This document shows positions 56,401 to 64,000 of a stretch of 64,000 bases of DNA, piece after piece; the first letter of the stretch is position 1, and each line of letters opens with the position of its first letter. The stretch is from Bufo bufo. Taxonomy: Eukaryota > Chordata > Amphibia > Anura > Bufonidae. The stretch is from the NCBI RefSeq assembly GCF_905171765.1, contig NC_053390.1, positions 334,755,407-334,819,406 on the forward strand, given 5' to 3'. The notes under the pieces were generated by a model, which searched no databases, was not told where the DNA came from, and saw only the letters and a list, made by a program, of their open reading frames with translations. Made by a program: the position numbers and the translations under genes.

Positions 56401-56814
56401 TTGAAAAAATATGAGACTTCTACTGTTGTAGCTGGCTAAGTGTACACCTATACACACCCAGCTGCCCCAACACACCCAGCACTGCTATATCTCTATATGA
56501 CAGCTGTCCCAGCACACTCAGCTCTGCTATATCTCTATATATGAGCAGCTGTCATATAGATGTACCCCTAGCCAGCTATAAAAGTAGAAGTCTCATATTT
56601 TTTCAGTCAGCAGCAAGGCAGCTCTTATGGTCTTGTGGTTAGGTGCTTTGCCTCTGATACAGCAGAAAATTTTGCCAGCAGAAACTTTTCTGAAATACAA
56701 GCACTGACTCCATATATGGACATACAGGGCGGGACACAGGAAGAGGCTGCATCACATCGCTGACATGGAGGTAAGTAGAAGTGTTTATTATTTTTTTTTA
56801 ATACCCGACTGTTA

Positions 56815-57420
56815 CTGCCATGGGGGGAGCGGGGGGCACTTGATACTGGCACATGGGGGAGGGGGGGTTGGCACCTGATACTGGCACATGGAGGGGGAGA
56901 AAGGCACCTGATACTGGCACATGGGGGGGGAGAGGGGTTGGCACCTGATACTGGCACCTGGGGGGGGGAGAGAGGCACCTGATACTGGCACATGGGGGGG
57001 AGGGAGAGAGGCACTTGATACTGGCACTTTTTTTGTGGGGGGGGAGATGGCACTATGATACTGGGACATGGGGGGAGGAGAGAGGCACTTGATACTGGCA
57101 TGTGGGGGGGGGGTTGGCACTTGATACTGGCACATGAGTGGGTTTGGCACTATGATACTGGCACATGGGGGGGAGAGGCACTTGATACTGCCACTTTTTT
57201 GGGGGGGGAGATGGCACTATGATACTGGGACATGGGGGGTGGAGAGAGGCACTTGATACTAGAGCATGGGGGGGTTGGCACTATGATACTGGCACATGGG
57301 GGGTGGGAAGGAGAGAGGCACTTGATACTGGCACATTGGGGGGAGGAGATGGCACTATGATACTGGGACATGTGGGGGGGAGGAGAGAGGCACTTGATAC
57401 TGGCACATGATGGGGGGGCA
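56815..57420 (+). repeat. G-rich degenerate tandem array
   Basis: Units contain GGCACTTGATACTGGCACAT followed by runs of 5-9 G and GAGAGA; periods vary around 30-60 bp. Many G-runs of four or more lie close together, so quadruplex formation on the plus strand is plausible. Proline-rich minus-strand frames here are artefacts. Confidence 0.8.
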
Positions 57421-58389
57421 TCTATGGGGACACTTACTGGCACATTATTGGGGGGCATTATGGGGGACACTAGGCCGGCAGCCTATCAGAGGCCAGACAC
57501 TGAGGGGCATCTACTGGGGCACTATATATGGGGCATTTTATACTGGTACATTATGGGGGGCACTAACAGGAAGGGGGGAGAGGAGCACTATGGGGGAATT
57601 TACTGGGGGTACTATATAGGGGTATTTTATACTGGGACATTATGGGGGTACTATGGGGACATTAGTTCAACTGGGGGCATTACAAGGGGGTATTTTTGCA
57701 CTGTCACATTATAAGGAGAATTATTACTACGGGGGGGGGGGGGCATTATAGTGGGCTTTATTACTCCCCCATGGTATGACCCCCTAGTAGCAGCACCAGC
57801 CTCTCCCTGCTCTGCTATCCCTCTGCCCCTTCTCCAAATCCTTATTATGAAATCTTTCTCATTAGGATAAAGCACAACATCAGCTCCGCCGAGCCCCCTG
57901 GCCAAAGTGTTGAAGTGATGTCCGAGATCCCCAAGGGTCAAGTAACTGTAAGTTTTCATATGAAATATGTTTATGTTATACACATATAGCATCCACTGTG
58001 CCACACAATATACAGTATACCGCTACACTGTGCCAAAGGAGTGGGGTTTACACAGGAGGAGGAAGGTGCGAAGCGCGCAGGACGGGCCCTTACAAATATT
58101 TGCTGTGGGGCCCAGTCACTTCTAGTTACGCCCCTGCCAAGAACTGGACGTCCCTCCAAAATTGATGAAAAGACGATAAGAAAACTGGTCTGGGAGGCTA
58201 CCAAGAGGCCTACAGAAAGATTAAAGGAGCTGCAGGAATATCTGGCAAGTACTGGCTGTGTGCTACATGTGACAACAATCTCCCGTATTCTTCATATGTC
58301 TGGGCTATGGGGTAGAGTGGCAAGATGAAAACCTTTTCTTACAAAGAAAAGCATCCAAGCCAGGCTACATTTTGCAAAAACACATCTGA

Positions 58390-58626
<237 letters not shown>

Positions 58627-58935
58627 TAGTCAATATTGGCACAAAACCTTCAGACTTCTGCTAGAAAGCTGAACATGAAGAGGAACTTCATCTTTCAGCA
58701 TGACAACGACCCAAAGCATACATCCAAATCAACAAAGGAATGGCTTCACCAGTAGAAGATTAAAGTTTTGGAATGGCCCAGCCAGAGCCCAGACCTGAAT
58801 CCGATTGAAAATCTGTGGGGTGATCTGAAGAGGGCCATGCACAGGAGATGCCCTCGCAATGCGACAGATTTGGAGTGTTTTTGCAAAAAAGAGTGGACAA
58901 ATTTTGCCAAGTCAAAATGTAAATCACAGCTAAGA

Positions 58936-60340
58936 CAATAACCTGTTAGAGAAAAGATATCTTAATAGTGGTGTAGTTACAAGTAACACTATCACAGAAT
59001 ACCACTAGAGTATAAAACATAACCTTTATTATGCTATTTTAAAACAACCCCACCAAAAACATATTGAACAAAACTAAAAATGATTAATACAATAGGGACT
59101 CGGTGGTCATCAGTCTTCCACATTGTCGGAAGGGGCAGTCCCATAGGCAAGGTGATCGTCTTAAATTGGGGATCTTTCCCTATTGCTCACCCTATATCAT
59201 ATGTCCCTGCCTAAAGAAAGGAATGGCCGCCCAGATAGGGGCGATCCCGTATTCAGGAACCTCCTATACACCCTAGGATGGCCCTGAAAACAGGTGATGC
59301 AGGCAAACCATGATGAGGTAGCCCATAGGTATATAATGTGGCCTAATCTAGATACACGAAAATAACAAATGCTGAATACATCAAATATACTTTACTCAAA
59401 ATAATGATAGAGTTCACATATCTGAAATGGAGACTACTATGAACAAAGCAACAATCTAGTAGATGCCAAGTACACTCTCAACGTAATTAAGTATTTTTAT
59501 ATGGGCACCTCAATAGTTGAAAATAACAACATATATCGTTTAGGTCCCTTTATTCCAACACGTTTTGCCCAGTGTGATAAATCAGGCTCATCAGGGGACA
59601 CTCAGCAAGTGTCCCAATCGGCATCAAGCAGATATAAACCGAATAGTAGACATTCAGTGGTAACAATATACTGATAGTTAATAATTTATTCAGCCGCAAA
59701 CAATAATCAAAATAGAAGTATAAGCCAAAGGTTTTGTTTGGCTAGTGAACCCAAAGCTCCCATAAGATGCTTATGTCAACACATGATATGCAAAGTGTTA
59801 CATAAATATGGTGCATGACACACTATGCACTAATGATCAAATAGATAATACTTGCGTGCCCAGAGATATACACCCAGATTGGTCACATGGGATCGCCAGT
59901 GAGTAAGATTACTACACTATTGGCAAAGACGGGCCGCTTATCCAGTAATCTATAATAGAAAAATATTGATCATGTACACACAGTACTGCCAGGAACTGAA
60001 TACAGGAATATTGTTCATAATAGACAAGAGGTACCTGTATCCAACCTCCCGTAAGTATGGACAGAGTGACAGAGGTGGGGGCGTTTATAAAGTTTATATA
60101 GGCCGCCAATTCTGGGGAGGGAGGGCTCAGTTGTCTTAAATGATAACCACTTTTGTCTTCCATGGATCTGTGGCAGGACTGTGTGTACATGATCAATATT
60201 TTTCTATTATAGATCCCTGGAGATCCCATGTGACCAATCTGGGTGTATATCTCTGGGCACGCAAGTATTATCTATGTGATCATTGGTTCAATTTTGCATA
60301 TCCTTGCTGGTGCCAGAGAAGAATTGCCTCAGGGGGTTGC
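58936..60340 (-). mobile_element. PLE-tail-like region with inverted arms and hammerhead-like motif
   Basis: No coding sequence is present. An inverted pair lies at about 59838-59975 and 60176-60280 (GATAATACTTGCGTGCCCAG and its complement, AATATTGATCATGTACACAC and its complement). The left arm has about 55 extra bases. A hammerhead-like motif is at 59544-59599 on the minus strand. Inverted non-coding arms with a hammerhead are what Penelope-like elements often leave, but the assignment is inference. Confidence 0.45.
59544..59599 (-). ncRNA. Hammerhead-ribozyme-like motif 2
   Basis: On the minus strand: stem I GTCCC, the exact core CTGATGA (59594 to 59588), stem II GCC...GGGC around a 14-nt loop, AAAA in place of GAAA, then ACGTGT, a GTT cleavage-type triplet, and GGGAC closing stem I. 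One core base (the first G of GAAA) differs from consensus. Confidence 0.5.
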
Positions 60341-60507
60341 TGCACTATCCTCGAGATATCTGGTACCTGGTAGTCTGACTCCTGGCACCCCTGCTGATCA
60401 GCGGTTAGAAGAGGTTGCAAAATTATTTGGGTGCTGCAGCCTCCTTACAGCCTCCTTACCAGCATACCAAGCACAGCGTACATTCCATAGTAGTTGTGCT
60501 GGTATTG

Positions 60508-60987
60508 CAGCCCAGGTTTATTCACTTGACTAGGGCTAAGCTGCAAATAGGCCATGCAACCGATGAACGTAAGCCCAGGAAAAGGCTACAGTGCTCACTG
60601 GATTACCATGGTGTCTTCAAGCAGCTGATCAAGAGGGATGCTGAGAGTCAGACTAACATCAACCAGATATTGATGACCTATCTTCTGGATAGGTCATCAA
60701 TATTTTACTCCTAGAAAACCTCTTTAAAAAACCTTTTTCACAAGACCTTTCTTGTGAAAAAGGTTTTTTAAAGAGGTTTTCTAGGAGTAAAATATTGATG
60801 ACCTATCCAGAAGATAGGTCATCAATATCTGGTTGATGTTAGTCTGACTCTCAGCATCCCTCTTGATCAGCTGCTTGAAGACACCATGGTAATCCAGTGA
60901 GCACTGTAGCCTTTTCCTGGGCTTACGTTCATCGGTTGCATGGCCTATTTGCAGCTTAGCCCTAGTCAAGTGAATAAACCTGGGCTG
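60508..60987. repeat. 480-bp palindrome, 238-bp arms
   Basis: The arm 60508-60745 and the arm 60750-60987 are exact reverse complements as far as I can read, separated by 4 nt. The centre is CACAAGA/TCTTGTG. Within each arm is a smaller inverted repeat (GATGACCTATC, GATAGGTCATC). A diverged single copy of part of the arm lies at about 60347-60410 (TAGTCTGACTCCTGGCACCC). Both strands therefore encode the same 62-codon open frame, which is not a gene. Confidence 0.92.
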
Positions 60988-62380
60988 AATAAACCTGGGC
61001 TGAATAAACCTGGATTACCCAAGAGAAGAGTCTTTAACTGAGTCACTTTTTTCGCTCTTGAAAAGTAATGCAGCTTATGTTATTCTACACCAGTGAAAGT
61101 TTCTAGGTGTTTACCTACTTTTCTAGATGTTTTTACATTCATTTGGTTCATAGAAAAGTATATACTTTACTTTATTTTATTTTTTCTGTTATGCAAGTAT
61201 ATATTGAAGACATAGCCATAAACTAAATTTTAGGCATTGTTGTATCTGTGTCACATACTGCCTGTGATACAGCAATGATGCTGCAGGTAACAGCCGGGGC
61301 TACACTGTCCATTAGGATGGTTGAGCACATCATCACAAGTGGTTCTTTTACATAATTGTGAGGGATAACATTATAGCCATTAGCACTGCAATCCAGCACA
61401 CATGTGTGCCTTTAGATGTTATTGCACATTGCAGAGTTATGTTTCTTTTTCTGCAAATCGCAGGAAAAAACTGCAACAAAACCACAATATACAATAAAGA
61501 CACAAATATGGGCAGAAGCTGTAGATGGTCCCAGAGAAAGACCACTCTGGGTCAAACATATAGATACTGAATTAAACCCAAAATGTATTTCTACTGAATA
61601 AGATAATGTATCAAACAGAAGATAGTGCTGAAACACTACACAAATGCCTTAATAATCCCTCAGATTCTCCTGGCTACAGGGAGTACCCTTTATAATAAAC
61701 CTTAATCTTAATTAAGATGTCATACCCTCTCATCTAACATCATTGTCTGATATCACAAATGCTCTTTTGGATGAATGGACACATAAATCACACAATTTAC
61801 ACAATAAAATTCAGGAGTACCAGAATACATTATGCAAATAATTGCCAATATACCAATTATTAATACATTCAGAATATGGTGTCCTATTATTTCTGGATCT
61901 GAAAAAGATTGATTGTGGCTATTCAGCTGCGCCTGGCCAGGCTTCTCCTCATGAGATCTGTCATCTTTTTGGTGTATGTATATGTTTTTATTTTGAAGTA
62001 TGATGGAGGTATCATGCATTACTTGAGATTTATTCTGGGGTCTAGTCTGAATTTGTATTTATTTGGGGCTGTATTTATTCTCAGGGTTTTTAGAGTTTAT
62101 ATTTATTAAAGGTCTGGTATGGTTTTTGTATTTATTTTGGAGTCTGGGTTCTGCAAACATATGTAATCTGGAATCTGTATTTTTGTGTCTGGGGTCCAGT
62201 CTGAGGTTCCTTGTCATTTGCGGTCTGGAGTTTGTATCCTTTTTTGGGATACAATAAAAGAATCATGCATTACAGATGTAACAGGTATTAAAGTAATTCT
62301 TGGTGTGTTAGCTCAAGCTTATAACAAGCTGGCTTAGTATAACAATGCAATAAAGAGAACTCCAGCAGTTGTAATGCAGA
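60988..62380. other. Unassigned AT-rich DNA
   Basis: It opens with short direct repeats of TGAATAAACCTGGGC (about 60970-61013). From about 62030 to 62245 a degenerate repeat of roughly 25 bp (TCTGGGGTCTGTATTTATTT style) is visible. No gene or element ends were recognised. Confidence 0.4.
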
Positions 62381-62415
62381 AAGGTGAATCTTTATTGAAG
62401 TGCTGCGTTTACATA

Positions 62416-62453
62416 CAGTGACGTTTCAGCCTGATGTGGCCTTTATCAAACTG
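62416..62453 (-). ncRNA. Hammerhead-ribozyme-like motif 3 in the PLE tail
   Basis: On the minus strand: CAGT (stem I), TTGATAA replacing CTGATGA, stem II AGGCC/GGCT around ACATCA, GAAA, then CGTC forming the self-complementary ACGT and a GTC cleavage triplet, then ACTG pairing with CAGT. Five of seven core bases match. It lies on the coding strand of the adjacent PLE, as hammerheads do in known PLEs. Confidence 0.5.
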
Positions 62454-62715
62454 TGATAAGAGGTAATAGGAAAACAATGTATCATTACATGCAACTCGTG
62501 GTTGTAAAGACATATCAAGGACATGAGGTAATACAAGTTATCTGAAGAAAGCTTGTCTGAAGAGAATCTTTACAATAGCAAAAATTTAAAGAATTACATT
62601 AGAACAAATCAGGACCTGTCCAGATTATAGGATTCGTAGGATGTATCTAATAAGGCAGATAAGGTAGATATTTGAGTCCACAATAAACAATATATAATAG
62701 AAAATATATACAATT

Positions 62716-62718
<3 letters not shown>

Positions 62719-62756
<38 letters not shown>
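62719..62756. repeat. (TA)n microsatellite
   Basis: About eighteen TA units lie in an AT-rich setting. Confidence 0.95.
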
Positions 62757-62765
<9 letters not shown>

Positions 62766-63778
62766 TACAATATGTACAGTCCGGTAACTAGGCTAGACTA
62801 CATTGAGTTTACATTGGGATGGAATACTATATCAAGGTGTAAGTATCATTAAAAAGGTATTATGTAGATGTCATCATGCGGGTATTGAAAAAATAACTGG
62901 TATTTCATCATACAGATATAGAGAACAATAATACTTGGTGATCAAAATTAAAGGTTAATCAAAATTCATCACATCGATGTAACAGGGAAATGTAATATCC
63001 TGGTGCCGCTTAGAGAAATAAAGAGGATGCAGGAGGTATATGCGCTCAGTTGGCTAAGGTAGCGTGCGATTGCGCTGGTAGGTAGATGCGCCATGTGCAG
63101 GAAGAAAGGGCGCCTCTTTCAAATGAGCCTCGCGCGTGAGTCCAGGGCGGGTGCGCATGCGCAGAGGAAGTGTGTTCCAATCCGATCCCTGAAGTGTGCG
63201 TGTCATGGTGGCCAGGGGAGCGCTTCAGGCCTCGTTATAACATACGTAGAGGCTCAAATGCTATAGTATGCTGTAAGGAAAGTACGTGTCAAATGGAGCG
63301 TATGCGTGGTGGCCAGGGTTGTGCTTCAAGCCTTGTTATAACATAAGTAGCGGCTCAAATGTTGTAGTTTGATGTCAGCAGTGGCGTTAATGAAGAAGAA
63401 AAAAAAATAGAGTCGGGGGATAGATAGGATGAAGAAATATAATAGAAAAATAGAATAATAAGATAACAAAGAAAAAGAAAATAGAAAGAAATTATAAAGA
63501 TTGGGATAAGTTAACAATTAACACCATTATAGAATATGATGACTCAATCTTGGGTGTACAGAGAAAAAAGGATACTGTAGATGGCATCAGGTTACCCCGT
63601 TAACTAATCTATGACAAAGGAAGAATAAATGTATGCAATGGTATGCAAATTACACTGTACCACTGATCTTACTAACTCCGAGGGCAAGAGAAATGTAAAA
63701 ATCCTGCAAACTACAGCACAGTTTTACTGTACATCAAAGGAGCAATGACATATGCAATATGGAGTAAAAGTAATCATA

Positions 63779-64000
63779 TCATATCAGACCTTGTATTTCA
63801 TATTCCCTGTTTAGCCCTCTGGGTTCCAAACTCTCCAGTTTGTGAATCCAAAATGCCTCTCTCCTTTTAAGTTGTGTGATACAATCTCCACCTCTCCTAT
63901 GCGGTGTTACTTGTTCAATAACCTGGTATTTCAGTTGTGCGAGGCTGTGTCCTGCCATGTCAAAATGAGATCGGATCGGTAGTAGAAGGTTTTTACGCCT
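63779..64000 (-). CDS. Penelope-like element, GIY-YIG-region C-terminus (partial)
   Basis: An open frame of 73 codons enters from the right edge and ends at TGA (63779-63781). It contains DMAGHSLAQLKYQVIEQV, then RRGGDCITQLKRREAFWIHK, then LESLEPRGLNREYEI. The pattern (LxxQVIExV, RGGDxxxxLxxREAFWIxxL, PxGLNxE) is the C-terminal signature of the GIY-YIG endonuclease of Penelope-like retroelements. The reverse transcriptase would lie beyond the window. No disruption is seen in the visible part, but the upstream state is unknown. Confidence 0.75.
   Translation of the reverse strand, partial: RRKNLLLPIRSHFDMAGHSLAQLKYQVIEQVTPHRRGGDCITQLKRREAFWIHKLESLEPRGLNREYEIQGLI

Larger units (their letters stand above)
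56119..58136. mobile_element. 2-kb non-autonomous hAT inside Tc1-F
   Basis: A perfect 8-bp duplication CCAAGAAC is present (56111-56118 and 58137-58144). The ends are CAGTGGCGTAACTACCGGGG and, read inward on the right, CAGGGGCGTAACTAGAAGTG. It contains a tRNA-like segment with an inverted partial copy, then a G-rich tandem array (56815-57420), and no transposase. Termini are close to those of the 152-bp MITE at 49373. Confidence 0.9.
62380..64000 (-). mobile_element. Penelope-like element, 3' part, continues past the window
   Basis: The minus strand enters with a GIY-YIG-type C-terminal coding end (63779-64000) followed by about 1.4 kb of non-coding tail. The tail includes a doubled segment of about 99 bp (GTGGCCAGGG... 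at 63210 and 63309, with GTTATAACATA), a (TA)n run, and a hammerhead-like motif at 62416-62453. The left boundary is approximate. Confidence 0.6.

Noticed and set aside
56625..57470. Proline-rich minus-strand frames (PPCASIRC style)
   Set aside because: They are translations of the G-rich tandem array in a non-autonomous hAT.
60415..60969. Identical 62-codon frames on both strands
   Set aside because: They follow from the palindrome arms being the same sequence; no protein family is recognised.

Overview
The window contains no recognisable host gene, host exon, rRNA or intact tRNA. It is vertebrate intergenic DNA built almost entirely from transposable elements inserted into one another. The mix is hAT, Tc1/mariner, an L1/Tx1-type LINE, Penelope-like (PLE) sequence, a solo LTR and foldback MITEs. 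Several repeat styles are ones I associate with amphibians, so a frog with a large genome is the best guess. That is inference from repeat content, and no host gene confirms it. Element labels (hAT-A, Tc1-B and so on) are mine.

Layout: 1-9825 is an old hAT fragment (A0) split by a second hAT of the same family (A1, 122-9467, minus). A1 is itself split by a LINE (5052-9011, minus) flanked by a 131-bp direct repeat. 9826-12801 is weakly characterised repeat DNA. 12802-19451 is hAT-A2 (plus), interrupted by an AT-rich MITE and by an insert with inverted ends and a hammerhead-ribozyme-like motif. 19452-21633 holds MITEs. 21645-29626 is hAT-B1, complete from end to end with a perfect 8-bp target duplication and large tandem arrays on both sides of its decayed transposase. 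29700-35500 is an old Tc1 copy cut by three younger elements. 35513-37495 is a Tc1 fragment cut by another Tc1. Then come a 21-bp minisatellite, hAT-B2 (38406-43298), a mostly unassigned stretch to 48879, hAT-A3 (48880 to about 55133) with an embedded solo LTR and MITE, a Tc1 cut by a 2-kb non-autonomous hAT (55578-58935), a PLE-tail-like region, a palindrome with two 238-bp arms (60508-60987), and at the right edge the 3' end of a PLE whose GIY-YIG coding region runs off the window.

Only two transposase genes read as complete: Tc1-A (30991-32016, minus, 341 aa) and Tc1-B (33174-34178, plus, 334 aa), both with a DD34E triad. A third Tc1 has a single nonsense codon. All hAT transposases and the LINE ORF2 carry frameshifts or stops.

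The most unusual theme is architectural. Related hAT elements carry tandem arrays at the same positions (5' leader and 3' trailer), but the repeat units differ between copies. They also share outer termini and a right-end hairpin while the subterminal palindromic motifs differ by family. This is described from direct reading; no alignment, folding or database search was possible.
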